Part shown: piece after piece, positions 1 through 8,597 of the stretch
How positions within the stretch are numbered: position 1 is the stretch's first letter
Layout of the letters: the number at the start of each line of letters is the position of its first letter
Translations under genes and position numbers: made by a program
Source of the DNA: an uncultured Prevotella sp.
Lineage (GTDB): Bacteria > Bacteroidota > Bacteroidia > Bacteroidales > Bacteroidaceae
Reading direction: 5' to 3'
NCBI GenBank assembly: GCA_905196835.1
Contig: CAJJWN010000015.1
Span: 3,716-67,715 of the forward strand
DNA: 64,000 bases
Notes under the pieces: model-generated
The model's database searches: none
What the model was told of the DNA's origin: nothing
The model's input: only the letters and a program-made list of their open reading frames with translations

Positions 1-480
1 GCCTTCGAACAGAAGGTGGCCGCGCTGGAAAAGGGAGCGGAGTTTGACTTCACCCTGACAAAGGACGACGCCTACGGCGACTACGAGCAGGAGCATGTGC
101 TCGACCTGGACAAGGCCATCTTCTCCATAAACGGCCACTTCGACCGCGACAATATATATAAGGACGCCATCGTGCCGCTGCAGAACGAGGACGGCAACAG
201 GTTTTACGGACGCGTGCTCGAAGTGGGCACGGACAAGGTGAAGATAGACCTCAACCACCCGCTTGCAGGCAAGACGCTCAACTTCAAGGGGCACATCGTG
301 GAGTCGCGCGAGGCCACCAACGAGGAGATACAGGGCCTCATCAACCGCATGAGCGGCGAAGGCTGCTGCTGCGGAGGCCACGGCGACGACGGCTGTTGCG
401 GCCATCACCACGACCACGAGGGCGGATGCTGCGACCACAAGCACGACCATGAGGAAGGCGGATGCTGCCACAGGAAGTAA
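1..480 (+). CDS. slyD: SlyD-type FKBP peptidyl-prolyl isomerase, 5' partial
   Basis: The reading frame is open from the first base, so the start lies upstream of the window; the GTG at 16 is an internal valine. The visible part is the second half of an FKBP/SlyD domain: the DDAYGDYEQEHV stretch is the usual loop after the insert-in-flap region. It ends in a tail very rich in Cys and His (CCCGGHGDDGCCGHHHDH), the nickel/zinc-binding tail known from SlyD, where it helps folding and metal delivery in the cytoplasm. The N-terminal FKBP strands cannot be checked. The stop is followed within 2 nt by a long inverted repeat. Family identification is firm; metal preference is inference. Confidence 0.88.
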   Translation, partial: AFEQKVAALEKGAEFDFTLTKDDAYGDYEQEHVLDLDKAIFSINGHFDRDNIYKDAIVPLQNEDGNRFYGRVLEVGTDKVKIDLNHPLAGKTLNFKGHIVESREATNEEIQGLINRMSGEGCCCGGHGDDGCCGHHHDHEGGCCDHKHDHEEGGCCHRK

Positions 481-481
481 T

Positions 482-568
482 GAATAATTAATAATGAATA
501 ATGAAAAATCAGGCCTTGACAGGCTAATCACCGCAGGGCGATTTTTCATTATTCATTATTAATTATTC
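482..568. repeat. Stop-rich inverted repeat (29-bp perfect arms)
   Basis: Arms 482-510 and 540-568 are perfect reverse complements built from TGAATAAT/TAATAATG repeats; the 29-nt loop itself contains AGGCCT...AGGCT. The left arm begins one base after the slyD stop. Additional one-sided copies of the right-arm motif run on to the aroC start at 613. It could end slyD transcription in either direction. Member of the stop-rich family described in the findings. Confidence 0.85.
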
Positions 569-612
569 ATTCCACCATTATTCATTATTCATTTTTAACT
601 ATTCATTCCACC

Positions 613-1689
613 ATGCGTAACACTTTCGGCAACCTGCTGCGCCTCACCACCTTCGGCGAAAGCCACGGAGCGGCCATCGGAGGAGTGCTCGACGGATACC
701 CGGCAGGCATCACTATCGACATGGATTTCATCCAGGCCGAACTTGACCGCCGCCGACCCGGACAGAGCGACATAACCACCGGACGCAACGAAGCCGACCG
801 CGTAGAGCTGCTGAGCGGCGTGTTTGAAGGCCGCTCGACGGGCTGCCCCATCGGCTTCATCGTGAGGAACACCAACCAGAGGTCGGCCGACTATGACGAA
901 ATGCGCACCGCACTGCGCCCGTCGCACGCCGATTATACGTACACATGCAAGTATGGCGTGCGCGACTACCGCGGCGGTGGCCGTTCGTCGGCACGCATAA
1001 CAATCAGCCGCTGCGTGGGCGGCGCGCTGGCAAAGCTGGCCCTGCGGCGGCTCGGCATAAGCGTGCAGGCGTACACGTCACAGGTAGGCGGCATCGCGCT
1101 CGACAACGACTACCGTCTGTACGACCTCTCCAAGACCGACGCCAACATAGTGCGCTGCCCCGACGAGGCCAAGGCCGACGAGATGGCGGAGCTTATAAGA
1201 GAGGTGAAAGCGGCAGGCGACACCGTGGGCGGAACAATCACCTGCGTAATAAAAGGATGCCCGGCAGGACTGGGCGAGCCGGAGTTCGGCAAGCTGCACG
1301 CCGCCCTCGGCGCGGCCATGCTCGGCATAAACGCCGTAAAGGGCATAGAGTTTGGCACGGGCTTCGCCCTCGCCGCCATGCGCGGCAGCCAAGCCAACGA
1401 CGCCTTTTTCAACGACAACGGGCGCATATCCACCGCGACCAACCATAGCGGAGGCATACAAGGGGGCATCAGCAACGGGCAGGACATATACTTCCGCATA
1501 GCCTTCAAGCCCGTAGCCACGCTCCTGCAAGAGCAGCAGACGGTAACCGTGGACGGACAACCAACAATCCTCAAGGCGCGCGGACGGCACGACCCGTGCG
1601 TTCTGCCACGGGCGGTGCCCATAGTGGAAGCCATGGCGGCAATGACGATACTCGACCAGTTTTTGTCGAACAAAACAACGATGTTATGA
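613..1689 (+). CDS. aroC: Chorismate synthase
   Basis: 358 residues, normal length. It makes chorismate from 5-enolpyruvylshikimate 3-phosphate with reduced FMN, the last common step to the aromatic amino acids. The N-terminus has the family signature [14 protein letters not shown], followed by [15 protein letters not shown] and the [10 protein letters not shown] block; the conserved C-terminal RHDPCV motif is present ([21 protein letters not shown]). The ATG at 613 gives the canonical [19 protein letters not shown] start. It stands alone behind the slyD repeat; a promoter is not obvious because the upstream sequence is low-complexity. Confidence 0.98.
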   Translation: MRNTFGNLLRLTTFGESHGAAIGGVLDGYPAGITIDMDFIQAELDRRRPGQSDITTGRNEADRVELLSGVFEGRSTGCPIGFIVRNTNQRSADYDEMRTALRPSHADYTYTCKYGVRDYRGGGRSSARITISRCVGGALAKLALRRLGISVQAYTSQVGGIALDNDYRLYDLSKTDANIVRCPDEAKADEMAELIREVKAAGDTVGGTITCVIKGCPAGLGEPEFGKLHAALGAAMLGINAVKGIEFGTGFALAAMRGSQANDAFFNDNGRISTATNHSGGIQGGISNGQDIYFRIAFKPVATLLQEQQTVTVDGQPTILKARGRHDPCVLPRAVPIVEAMAAMTILDQFLSNKTTML

Positions 1690-1728
1690 TTTTTTCACAC
1701 CTACAAGTGTAAAAAAACAAGTTTTTCC

Positions 1729-1759
1729 TTTGCCGTATGGGAATATTACAGTATATTTG
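1729..1759 (+). promoter_or_regulatory. Bacteroidota promoter for a candidate small RNA
   Basis: TTTG at 1729-1732 and TATATTTG at 1752-1759 are separated by 19 nt, an exact match to the Bacteroidota housekeeping promoter (-33 TTTG, -7 TAnnTTTG). Transcription would begin near 1765. No ORF of normal size follows before a terminator, so it seems to drive a short RNA. Confidence 0.75.
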
Positions 1760-1764
1760 CACTG

Positions 1765-1858
1765 ACATTTTGAGGTTTGTGAAAATCTTGATTTCGTCAA
1801 TTTAAGTCTAGTTTAGTTTTTGTGTTGGTTGAGAGCGGTCAATTGGCCGCTCTCTTTT
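1765..1858 (+). ncRNA. Candidate small RNA, about 94 nt
   Basis: The interval between a consensus promoter (1729-1759) and an intrinsic terminator (1831-1858) is about 94 nt and has no convincing coding sequence; the only short frame is an 11-codon run. The terminator is a GAGAGCGG/CCGCTCTC stem followed by TTTT. I do not recognise an Rfam family. It could also be a transcribed leader that attenuates the TraB-like gene starting at 2013, but a second promoter-like box at 1951-1958 argues for separate units. Confidence 0.5.
1831..1858 (+). terminator. Intrinsic terminator of the small RNA
   Basis: Stem GAGAGCGG (1831-1838) and CCGCTCTC (1847-1854), loop TCAATTGG, then TTTT. A GC-rich stem followed directly by a T tract is the classic form. 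Confidence 0.75.
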
Positions 1859-1950
1859 CGTATGCCGCACAGCGGGCAACCGTCGTCCGTTAAAATATGT
1901 ATCATTATGAAAAAAAACTAAACCCGTTCTTCATTTGGCGGCTTTTTTCG

Positions 1951-1958
1951 TACTTTTG
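1951..1958 (+). promoter_or_regulatory. -7 box upstream of the TraB-like gene
   Basis: TACTTTTG matches TAnnTTTG. A TTTG at 1934-1937 is only 13 nt upstream, too close for the usual 19-21 nt spacing, so the -33 element is uncertain. Confidence 0.4.
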
Positions 1959-2012
1959 TTGGCAAAATGAAACAATAAACAATCACCAAACTAACATCAA
2001 TTCAACAATTTT

Positions 2013-2915
2013 ATGAAAAAGATTTGCTCAATGTTGCTGCTCCTCTTGGCGGCAATCACCGTCCAGGCGCAACTGCTCTGGAAGGTATCAGGCAACGGCC
2101 TGCAAAAGCCTTCGTACATCATCGGCACCTATCACCTGGCCGACGCGTCGTTCGCCGACAGCATTAAGGGTCTCAAGGCAGCCTTGGACGCATCGGAACA
2201 GGTGTACGGCGAAATAATAATGGCTGACATGACTTCGCCTGAAAACATGCAAAAGATGCAGGCGGCGATGATGCTTCCCGACGGACAGACCATAGACAAG
2301 CTCTACAACGCCGACGAGATGGCACGCATCAACGCGCTGGTGAAGAACGTGTTGGGCGTGGAACTGACCAACCCCATGGTAATGCAGCAGCTCGGAAAAC
2401 TGACTCCGTACGCCTTGCAGACGCAACTCGGAGTGCTCATTTACATGAAGAAGCACCCCGTATTCAACCCCAACAACGGCTTTGACAGCTACTTCCAGAA
2501 GGAAGCCGCAGCCAAAGGAAAGGGCGTAGGGGGACTGGAAACGTTTGATTTCCAAATAAACACGCTGTTCAAAAGCACCACAATGGAACGCCAGAAGCAG
2601 CTGTTGCTCTGCCTGGCGGACAACCTTGAGTTCAACGAAGAGCAGACTGAAAACATTATAAAGGCCTTTTTCGCACAAGACCTCGACGGCATCGAGAAGG
2701 CAATGGACGCCAAGATGAACAACACCTGCGACGGAACGCCAGAGGAAAAGGAAACGCTTATCTACGCACGCAACGACAACTGGATGAAGCAGATGCCTGA
2801 AATAATGAAGCAGAAAAGCACCTTATTCGCCGTAGGAGCAGGCCATCTGCCCGGCGAACGCGGCCTGCTGGCACAGCTGAAAAAGGCAGGTTACACCGTG
2901 GAAGGCGTGAAATAA
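2013..2915 (+). CDS. TraB/GumN family secreted protein
   Basis: 300 residues with a cleavable signal peptide (MKKICSMLLLLLAAITVQA), so exported, probably periplasmic. The mature protein has the TraB/GumN hallmarks: GTYHLAD near residue 38 and a C-terminal FAVGAGHLPGERGLL motif, corresponding to the family's GxxH and GxxHL putative metal-binding pairs. The family is thought to be related to EreA/ChaN-type hydrolases, but no bacterial substrate is established. The two histidine motifs are intact, so it is probably active. It is a single gene ending at a convergent inverted repeat shared with pyrD. Confidence 0.9.
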   Translation: MKKICSMLLLLLAAITVQAQLLWKVSGNGLQKPSYIIGTYHLADASFADSIKGLKAALDASEQVYGEIIMADMTSPENMQKMQAAMMLPDGQTIDKLYNADEMARINALVKNVLGVELTNPMVMQQLGKLTPYALQTQLGVLIYMKKHPVFNPNNGFDSYFQKEAAAKGKGVGGLETFDFQINTLFKSTTMERQKQLLLCLADNLEFNEEQTENIIKAFFAQDLDGIEKAMDAKMNNTCDGTPEEKETLIYARNDNWMKQMPEIMKQKSTLFAVGAGHLPGERGLLAQLKKAGYTVEGVK

Positions 2916-2951
2916 CGTCTTTTCATAGCAGACAAGGAAGTCTGCTAACGC

Positions 2952-3022
2952 AATAAAAAAGTAACAATTAAAAATTAAACAACGTGGTTTACTTGTTAAT
3001 TTTTAATTGTTACTTTTTTATT
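2952..3022. repeat. Stop-rich inverted repeat between convergent genes
   Basis: Arms 2952-2978 and 2996-3022 are perfect 27-bp reverse complements with a 17-nt loop. The arms are AT-rich with several TAA triplets and end in T or A runs, so the hairpin can act as a terminator for both the TraB-like gene (+) and pyrD (-). Confidence 0.85.
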
Positions 3023-3038
3023 ACGCAAGCTTGTCCGC

Positions 3039-3947
3039 TTACAAAACCGCTCCGATTATTTCCCTTACAGACTTGCATCCGTGCGCGTCGAGCCACTCGT
3101 TGATGCCGTCGCGCACCTTGATTGTTACCTCAGGGTCGATGAAATTGGCCGTGCCAATCTCGATGGCGGTAGCCCCAGCCATGATGAACTCTATGGCATC
3201 GCGTGCGTTGCAGATGCCTCCAAGGCCAATTACAGGGATTTTCACCGCCTTTGCCACCTGCCAAACCATGCGCAAGGCGACAGGTTTCACCGCCGGACCG
3301 CTCAACCCTCCAGTGCCGATACTTAGCATTGGGCGGCGCTTCTCGATGTCGATTGCCATGCCCATAAGCGTGTTGATAAGCGACACGGAGTCAGCTCCCT
3401 CCGCCTCGACGGCACGCGCTATCTCGGCGATGTCGGTCACATTGGGCGACAATTTCACGATAAGCGTCTTGGGATAACGCGCCCTCACGGCCCTAACAAC
3501 GCTCGAAGCACCGGCACAGGTAACGCCGAACGCCATGCCGCCGTCCTTCACATTGGGGCAGGATATGTTCAGTTCGATGGCCGGAATGCGCTCCAATTCA
3601 GCTATACGGGCGGCGCATTCGGCGTAGTCTTCTGGCGAAGAACCGCTTACATTGACTATGAAATTGGTGTCAATGTCCTTTATTTCCGGGTAAATATGCT
3701 CGCAGAAGTAGTCCACTCCCTTGTTTTGCAGGCCGACGCAGTTGAGCATACCCGATGCCGTCTCTACCATGCGGGGGTAATCGTTGCCCTCGCGCGGCTT
3801 CAACGTAGTGCCCTTCACAATTATGCCTCCTATGCCTTCAAGGGGCACGAAATCAGCAAATTCAGGCCCGTAACCAAACGTTCCCGACGCGGTCATTACC
3901 GGATTTTTCAACCGCAAACCCTTTATTTCAACGCTTAAATCTGCCAT
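3039..3947 (-). CDS. pyrD: Dihydroorotate dehydrogenase B, catalytic subunit
   Basis: 302 residues, typical of class 1B. It oxidises dihydroorotate to orotate with FMN in pyrimidine synthesis. Visible motifs: [12 protein letters not shown] near the start, [11 protein letters not shown], the [13 protein letters not shown] block containing the catalytic Cys loop region, and the C-terminal FMN-phosphate-binding [21 protein letters not shown]. The start overlaps the end of pyrK by 13 nt, which indicates translational coupling and a heterotetrameric PyrD2-PyrK2 enzyme that passes electrons to NAD. Confidence 0.97.
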   Translation of the reverse strand: MADLSVEIKGLRLKNPVMTASGTFGYGPEFADFVPLEGIGGIIVKGTTLKPREGNDYPRMVETASGMLNCVGLQNKGVDYFCEHIYPEIKDIDTNFIVNVSGSSPEDYAECAARIAELERIPAIELNISCPNVKDGGMAFGVTCAGASSVVRAVRARYPKTLIVKLSPNVTDIAEIARAVEAEGADSVSLINTLMGMAIDIEKRRPMLSIGTGGLSGPAVKPVALRMVWQVAKAVKIPVIGLGGICNARDAIEFIMAGATAIEIGTANFIDPEVTIKVRDGINEWLDAHGCKSVREIIGAVL

Positions 3948-4711
3948 AACAACTTATTTATATTAAATACCGGACCTTCCTTGCACACACACAGGTTGCC
4001 TTCAACCGTCTTCTCTACGCAGCAGAGGCAGGCGCCAAGGCCGCAGGCCATCATGTTTTCAAGCGAAACTTCGCACTCTATGCCGCGCGACTTGGCGTAT
4101 TTCGCCACGGCGACCATCATCGGCTTGGGGCCGCACGACGCTATACGGTCAAACCATATTTCGTCCAGCACGCTGTGATTGGTGACGAAACCGCGCTCAC
4201 CGGCCGTCCCGTCCTCCGTAGTAAGGCACACGCGGCCGTACTTCTCAAACTCGTCAAGCATTAGCAAATCGGCCTTCGAGCGCGCTCCGAGCAGGAAAAC
4301 GGGCTTGCAGCCTACGTCATTCAGCCGCTTGCCGAAGTAAAGCAACGGCGCTACTCCTACGCCGCCGCCCACCAGGAGCACTTTTTCCCCGTCTTTGGAA
4401 GGCATCGTAAAGCTGTTGCCCAACGGGAACATGCAGTTCAACACGTCGCCTGCCTGAAGACCGGCAAGGCGGCGCGTGCCGTCGCCAACCGCCGCAACGA
4501 GCAGCCACAGCTGGTTAGCGTCATAATCAACGAAGTTTACCGAAATCGGGCGGCGCAGGAAAGTGGATGGCGAACCGTCAACCCTTACCTCGACAAACTG
4601 CCCCGGAAGAATATCGGGCAGCCTGCCGTCCTGCGTCAGTTTGATAAGAACATGCTTGCCGGAAACATGCTCCACAGAGACAACCCGCAGGTCAGAAACA
4701 TATTTTTTCAT
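3935..4711 (-). CDS. pyrK: Dihydroorotate dehydrogenase B, electron-transfer subunit
   Basis: 258 residues from the ATG at 4711; a longer frame to 4771 adds 20 residues that cross the promoter, so I reject it. The FAD domain has FLRRPISVN, the NAD domain has [19 protein letters not shown], and the C-terminus has the [2Fe-2S] cysteine cluster CGLGACLCC followed by CVCKEGP. It carries electrons from PyrD to NAD. First gene of the two-gene operon pyrK-pyrD, driven by the promoter at 4761-4792. Confidence 0.97.
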   Translation of the reverse strand: MKKYVSDLRVVSVEHVSGKHVLIKLTQDGRLPDILPGQFVEVRVDGSPSTFLRRPISVNFVDYDANQLWLLVAAVGDGTRRLAGLQAGDVLNCMFPLGNSFTMPSKDGEKVLLVGGGVGVAPLLYFGKRLNDVGCKPVFLLGARSKADLLMLDEFEKYGRVCLTTEDGTAGERGFVTNHSVLDEIWFDRIASCGPKPMMVAVAKYAKSRGIECEVSLENMMACGLGACLCCVEKTVEGNLCVCKEGPVFNINKLLWQI

Positions 4712-4760
4712 GCTGTATCTGTTTTTCTTTAATATTAATGTAAACGTGCGTTTCCTTTTG

Positions 4761-4792
4761 CAAAAATACAAAATATGGACGCGTAATCCAAA
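4761..4792 (-). promoter_or_regulatory. Promoter of pyrKD
   Basis: On the minus strand, TTTG (4789-4792), a 20-nt spacer and TATTTTTG (4761-4768) fit the Bacteroidota consensus. Transcription would start near 4755, leaving a leader of about 45 nt before the pyrK ATG. Confidence 0.7.
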
Positions 4793-4877
4793 GGATAAGC
4801 GGCCAAACAGCTAAAAAAGACGGACATTAAGCATCGCCTGCAAGCTAACGAATACGGCAGTGCGCATTTCCGCTTCT

Positions 4878-4962
4878 GCAAAAGACGGTCTTTTGCCTTC
4901 TAAAAGGCCGTCTTTTACACGCTAAAAGGCCACCTTTTGCAGTCTAAAAGGTGGCCTTTTGC
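4878..4962. repeat. Paired-palindrome cluster, four units
   Basis: Four 15-nt units: AAAAGACGGTCTTTT, AAAAGGCCGTCTTTT, AAAAGGCCACCTTTT and AAAAGGTGGCCTTTT, separated by 7-9 nt. Unit 4 is the exact reverse complement of unit 3, and unit 1 nearly that of unit 2, so two hairpins can form. The cluster lies just 3' of the XRE regulator (stop at 4996, minus strand). Confidence 0.85.
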
Positions 4963-4995
4963 AAAACGGCATGATAACCGCAGTTACACAGCCGG

Positions 4996-5469
4996 TCATT
5001 TCTTGGGCACAAAGCTCTCGTAAGTGAGGTCGTCGAAGTACACCCGTATTTCGGTGATTTGCCGCTGCGGACGCTCCACATACCTAATTTCGGGCTTCAT
5101 CTGGGCGGCATATCCCCTTTGCTGCGGATGCGAGGCACCCATGTCTCCGCCGCCGGCGAACAAGTCGGGTACGCGCCCTTCCGTATGCGACGGCGACATG
5201 CCGCCGTCCGTTCCGCCGTCATTAGCCTGTGCGTCGCCGTCGTCCTTCGCATCGTTGAACATCTGTCCGTGACCGAACATGAGCCAGTCAGTGTTCAGGT
5301 TTGGTATTTTGCTCTTGATAGCCTCTACCGTGTTGAGGGTAGGACGGGTGCGGTCGTTGAAGATGCTGCTAAGCGATGCCGCGTTAATTCCAATGAAGTT
5401 GGCAAAGGTCTGTTGGCTCATGTGCTGGGCCTCCATTATCTGCCTTATCCTGTCTTTCATTTCTGTCAT
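4996..5469 (-). CDS. XRE-family helix-turn-helix regulator
   Basis: 157 residues (or 154 from the ATG at 5460). Residues 5-65 form a Cro/C1-type helix-turn-helix: MSQQTFANFIGINAASLSSIFNDRTRP is the turn-and-recognition segment, and the TVEAIKSKIPNLNTDWLMFGHGQMF sequence is the usual C-terminal part in Bacteroidota proteins of this kind. The second half is a polar, Gly/Asp/Gln-rich linker and a short conserved-looking end (EIRVYFDDLTYESF). Targets are unknown. The upstream 770-nt AT-rich gap is a likely place for autoregulation. Confidence 0.85.
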   Translation of the reverse strand: MTEMKDRIRQIMEAQHMSQQTFANFIGINAASLSSIFNDRTRPTLNTVEAIKSKIPNLNTDWLMFGHGQMFNDAKDDGDAQANDGGTDGGMSPSHTEGRVPDLFAGGGDMGASHPQQRGYAAQMKPEIRYVERPQRQITEIRVYFDDLTYESFVPKK

Positions 5470-5513
5470 AATCGTACGTTAAGCTCTATTTTCCCGATTT
5501 TTCTAAGATTTTA

Positions 5514-5521
5514 CAAAGGTA
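5514..5521 (-). promoter_or_regulatory. -7 box of the XRE regulator
   Basis: TACCTTTG on the minus strand, 45 nt upstream of the start. A GTTG lies 20 nt further upstream and a TTTG 23 nt upstream, so the -33 element is weaker or displaced. Confidence 0.5.
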
Positions 5522-6212
5522 AATCAAAAAAATCAATTACACAACAAATCTAAAAGAAATTAGAAAATTAAATTTTTAGATTTGGATATTTATATTTATA
5601 AATCCATACCGTTACTATTTACGATTTTGAATTTACAAAAACAAAACTAAATCAACATCCGTAAATGACACATAAAGCTATAATCAAGCATTTTCATGCA
5701 AGTATTTCATTATAAACATGTTACTTAGCAATAAAATAAACGAAAACCAACGTTTATGCAATAAATGGCAGGCAAAAACATCAAATATGCCTGAAAACGC
5801 TCAAAGTAAAGGCCGTTATACGCTGTAAATCAGCATGTTAGCATTATAATCAGTGCTTTGCATAAATATGTCTTGCGGTTTATTGATTTAAATATTTTAA
5901 TTAACAAAGCTATATTTAATGGTAAATCATATAACAAACAAATGTAAATTTAGGATTTAAAAGTATTGAAACACTAAACATGTGACGACGATTTAGAGTT
6001 TTAAAGTTTAAGGTTGTATATATTAATAAATGCTAACACTAAATTCAGAAGCTCTTTTTCGGGCAAAAATCGCGTTTTTTCCAATATTCCGAAACGATGG
6101 TAAAGTGGTTTGAAAATACGCTATTCTCAGAGCGTCAAAAATCATAAAACTGCCTGATTTTTAACGCTTTTACCCACATTTTTTATGTACGGAAAAACTG
6201 ATGAAATAGAAA
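5522..6212. other. AT-rich gene-free stretch
   Basis: About 690 nt with no plausible ORF, tRNA or repeat of the window's main families. It is much richer in A and T than its surroundings. The one clear structure is a hairpin at 6131-6168 (AGCGTCAAAAATCA paired with TGATTTTTAACGCT, one mismatch, 10-nt loop). I see no other organised signal. Confidence 0.6.
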
Positions 6213-6239
6213 AAAAGAGGCTGTTTGGAGGCCTCTTTT
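6213..6239 (-). terminator. Intrinsic terminator of holA
   Basis: On the minus strand AAAAGAGGC, a 9-nt loop and GCCTCTTTTT, overlapping the last bases of holA. The stem is followed by a T run. Confidence 0.75.
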
Positions 6240-7267
6240 CAGTGTAAAATGAAGAAAATCAGCTCGCGCAGCAACTCCCCTACGGGCGTATTTGGGTTGT
6301 CAAGCCCCTTGCTTTTGGCGTCTGTCTCCCTGATTTTCGATATAATCTGCATCACCTTCACACCGGTGTAGTTTCTCATGCCCGTCAGGTAGTCTCTCGC
6401 AGCCCACCCTCCCCTGAGGTCAAGCCAGCGTGCCACGCCGTCTTCGGTGTAAGGCCGCGGCGCGTAATACGCTATGAGGAGGTTCTGAAAATAAGAGAAC
6501 AGCATCGGCACAAGCATGTATGCGTTGCCGGCCTTCGGATTACCGTTGAAGTAATATAGTATGCGGTTTGCCTTCATCACGTCGCGGTTGACGATGGCCG
6601 AGCGCAGTTCGAAGGCGTTGAAGTCCTTGCTCACCCCGATGCGCGCCTCCACTATCTCCGGCGTTATGCGCCGGTCGTTGTCCGTGAGCGAAAGGATTAG
6701 TTTGTCAAGCTCGCCGGTTATTCGGCTAAGGTCGGAGCCGATGTGGTCGGCTATCATCTGCGCGGCCTTGTTGTCGATGGTCGCCCGCCCGTTGGCCTTG
6801 AGGTAATGCTCGATGAACGCAGGCAATTCGTACTCCCTTTTCTTCTTGCTTTCAAAGACAACTCCCACCGCCGCGGCCTTGGCCAGTATTTTCTTGCGCC
6901 CGTCGATGGAGCCGTTCTTGTGGCAGATTACGAGCACCGTGGTCTGCATGGGCTTCTCCACGTAGCGCTCCAGGCGTTCCCAGTTCTTTATGTTCTGCGC
7001 CTCTTTCACGATTACCACCTGCCTTTCGGCCATCATCGGGTAGCGGCGCACCATGTCAACGATTTGGTTTGCCTGCACGTCGGAGCCGAAAACAACCGAC
7101 TGGTTGAAGTCGCGCTCCTCGGGCGCAAGGGCGTTGGCCTCGATGAACGACGAAATCTTGTCAATGTAGTAAGACTCCTCGCCCATCAGTATGTACACCG
7201 GCGCGTACCTGCCTTCGCGCAGGTCGCGCATTATGCTGTCGTAAGTAGCAATCTTCTTTTCGGCCAT
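6239..7267 (-). CDS. holA: DNA polymerase III, delta subunit
   Basis: 342 residues, usual length. Delta opens the beta sliding clamp within the clamp-loader complex. Recognised by the N-terminal YAPVYILMGEESYYIDKI (the family's 'LFGEE' region), the KNWERLERYVEKP segment, and the central IGSDLSRITGELDKLIL motif, followed by an alpha-helical collar domain. As expected for delta, there is no intact Walker A. It is transcribed away from the gene at 7385 and ends with its own terminator. Confidence 0.95.
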   Translation of the reverse strand: MAEKKIATYDSIMRDLREGRYAPVYILMGEESYYIDKISSFIEANALAPEERDFNQSVVFGSDVQANQIVDMVRRYPMMAERQVVIVKEAQNIKNWERLERYVEKPMQTTVLVICHKNGSIDGRKKILAKAAAVGVVFESKKKREYELPAFIEHYLKANGRATIDNKAAQMIADHIGSDLSRITGELDKLILSLTDNDRRITPEIVEARIGVSKDFNAFELRSAIVNRDVMKANRILYYFNGNPKAGNAYMLVPMLFSYFQNLLIAYYAPRPYTEDGVARWLDLRGGWAARDYLTGMRNYTGVKVMQIISKIRETDAKSKGLDNPNTPVGELLRELIFFILH

Positions 7268-7337
7268 ATAAATAATGGTTTACGTGCGCACGGACGGAAA
7301 AAACGTGCAAAAACAAAGGTTTTCAGCTGTTATTCAT

Positions 7338-7345
7338 TATCTTTG
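7338..7345 (+). promoter_or_regulatory. -7 box upstream of the HsdR-N-like gene
   Basis: TATCTTTG fits TAnnTTTG, 40 nt before the ATG at 7385. No clear TTTG at the proper distance. Confidence 0.5.
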
Positions 7346-7384
7346 CCGACGCATAACGCACTTTCAGAATGCAAATTTAATAAA

Positions 7385-7834
7385 ATGTATCGATTAAACC
7401 TACCACAATACGAAATAAAAATAACACAGCGACAGGGCAAGCCTTACATCCTCGACACGCTGCGCCGACGCTACGTCGCGCTGACGCCGGAGGAATGGGT
7501 GCGCCAGCATTTCGTCCACTTCCTCACCGAACTGAAGGGCTATCCGCCGTCGCTGCTTGCCAACGAGGTGGAGCTTCGCGCGGGCGACAAGCGTCTGCGG
7601 TGCGACAGCGTGCTATATAATACAGCGGCGCAGCCCGTCATGATTGTGGAATACAAAGCCCCGACGGTGCAGCTTACGCAGCGCGTGTTCGACCAAATCA
7701 CGGCGTACAACATGCTGCTGCACGTAGATTACCTCATCGTAAGCAACGGCTTGCAGCATTACTGCTGCCGCATGGACTACGAAAAGCACACGTACACCTT
7801 CCTGCGTGACATCCCAGAATACAACGAACTATAA
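7385..7834 (+). CDS. HSDR_N-like (type I restriction R-subunit N-terminal) protein
   Basis: 149 residues from the ATG at 7385; the same frame is open far upstream but antisense to holA. The protein resembles the stand-alone HSDR_N_2 family: LPQYEIKITQRQGKPYILDTLRRR, TPEEWVRQHFVHFL, then VIVEYKAPTVQLTQRVFDQI. The D(x)n-E-x-K nuclease-like pattern is visible as CDSVLYN...VEYKAP. No helicase or methylase partner is present, so it is not a restriction system. It commonly sits beside holA in Bacteroidota (family knowledge). Function unknown; a PD-(D/E)xK-type nuclease fold is inferred. Confidence 0.8.
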   Translation: MYRLNLPQYEIKITQRQGKPYILDTLRRRYVALTPEEWVRQHFVHFLTELKGYPPSLLANEVELRAGDKRLRCDSVLYNTAAQPVMIVEYKAPTVQLTQRVFDQITAYNMLLHVDYLIVSNGLQHYCCRMDYEKHTYTFLRDIPEYNEL

Positions 7835-7837
7835 GCC

Positions 7838-8020
7838 ATGAAAAAGGAAACAAAGGCAAGAATACTTGCAACCGTTATCCTGATGCCCGTCTACGGGGCA
7901 ATATGCTACGCCCTTTACAGCCTCGACGTAATGCCGAAAGACTGCGCAATAGGCTGCTTCATAGCAATGGCAACCGTCGAACCAATCCTGTATCTAATCA
8001 AGAAAAGCAACGAGGCATAG
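7838..8020 (+). CDS. Small two-helix membrane protein
   Basis: 60 residues, starting 3 nt after the preceding stop, so surely cotranscribed. Two hydrophobic segments (about residues 9-28 and 35-54) are connected by a short MPKDCAIG loop; the ends are lysine-rich (MKKETKAR, IKKSNEA). No family recognised. It may anchor or accompany the HSDR_N-like protein, but that rests only on the operon. Confidence 0.65.
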   Translation: MKKETKARILATVILMPVYGAICYALYSLDVMPKDCAIGCFIAMATVEPILYLIKKSNEA

Positions 8021-8114
8021 GCCGTTATAGCGTTTCCTGAAAACGCAGACACGTCCCGATACATTTTATAAAAGCCGTCCTGACGGTGCGTTTAAGGCGT
8101 TCAAACGATACGTT

Positions 8115-8149
8115 AGAGCCGTCCAAATCATGCGTTTGGACAGCTCTTT
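8115..8149 (+). terminator. Terminator-like hairpin
   Basis: AGAGCCGTCCAAA (8115-8127) pairs with TTTGGACAGCTCT (8135-8147) apart from one mismatch, followed by TTC. It is about 95 nt after the small membrane protein and probably ends that operon. Confidence 0.65.
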
Positions 8150-8199
8150 CACATCAATGGAGCACCTAACGCATAACACACTGATACTCAACACATTAT

Positions 8200-8280
8200 A
8201 AAAGGCCACCTTTTAGCGTGTAAAAGGTGGCCTTTTGGCGTGTAACTTGCGGCCTTTTGCAAGGCGAAAGACCGTCTTTC
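8200..8280. repeat. Paired-palindrome cluster
   Basis: AAAAGGCCACCTTTT (8200-8214) and its exact reverse complement AAAAGGTGGCCTTTT (8222-8236), then two degenerate units (GCGGCCTTTTGC and GAAAGACCGTCTTTC). Located between the convergent ends of the small membrane protein and the J protein, immediately before a family-3 repeat. Confidence 0.8.
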
Positions 8281-8317
8281 AGGGTTCATCCGCAGTTTAG
8301 GTGTAAGCATACTTGTT

Positions 8318-8459
8318 CCGTCGGATTTGCAATCCGACGGTTTCTAAGTGCGGATTTGCAATCCGCTCACCAACATACATCATTTTATATATGTGCGGTT
8401 CAAGCGGATTACAAATCCTTATAGTAAATTTCGGCGGATTGCAAATCCGCCGAAACATA
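8318..8459. repeat. GGATTTGCAATCC-type composite repeat, subtype A
   Basis: Four palindromic modules: CCGTCGGATTTGCAATCCGACGG, GCGGATTTGCAATCCGC, AGCGGATTACAAATCCTTATAG and TTCGGCGGATTGCAAATCCGCCGAA, with a central 35-nt loop. A second copy at 14020-14160 matches throughout, including the loop. Any short ORF across it is an artefact of the repeat. Confidence 0.85.
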
Positions 8460-8534
8460 TTGCCCTCCACCTGAATTACAGTAGGATGTATATGCTTATT
8501 GGCTTTATATTCCATACACTTGAATTGCGGATGA

Positions 8535-8565
8535 GCGGCAAATTGCATCGCAATTTGCCGCCTTT
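8535..8565. terminator. Perfect 12-bp hairpin
   Basis: GCGGCAAATTGC (8535-8546), loop ATC, GCAATTTGCCGC (8550-8561), then CTTTT on the plus strand. It lies 37 nt downstream of the J-protein stop. The T run suits a plus-strand transcript, so the assignment is uncertain. Confidence 0.45.
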
Positions 8566-8597
8566 TGAAAAATGGGTTATGGCAAACTATCCTGTCG

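Noticed and set aside
4712..4771. Longer PyrK with 20 extra N-terminal residues.
   Set aside because: The extension runs through the promoter's -7 box and has no family similarity.
4878..4962. CRISPR array (short repeats at regular spacing).
   Set aside because: Units are self-complementary, spacers are only 7-9 nt and not unique, and no cas gene is present.
6743..7384. Long plus-strand frame leading into the HSDR_N-like gene.
   Set aside because: It is antisense to holA; the family match starts at the ATG at 7385.
7385..7834. Part of a type I restriction-modification system.
   Set aside because: Only an N-terminal-like domain of the R subunit is present, with no helicase, M or S genes nearby.
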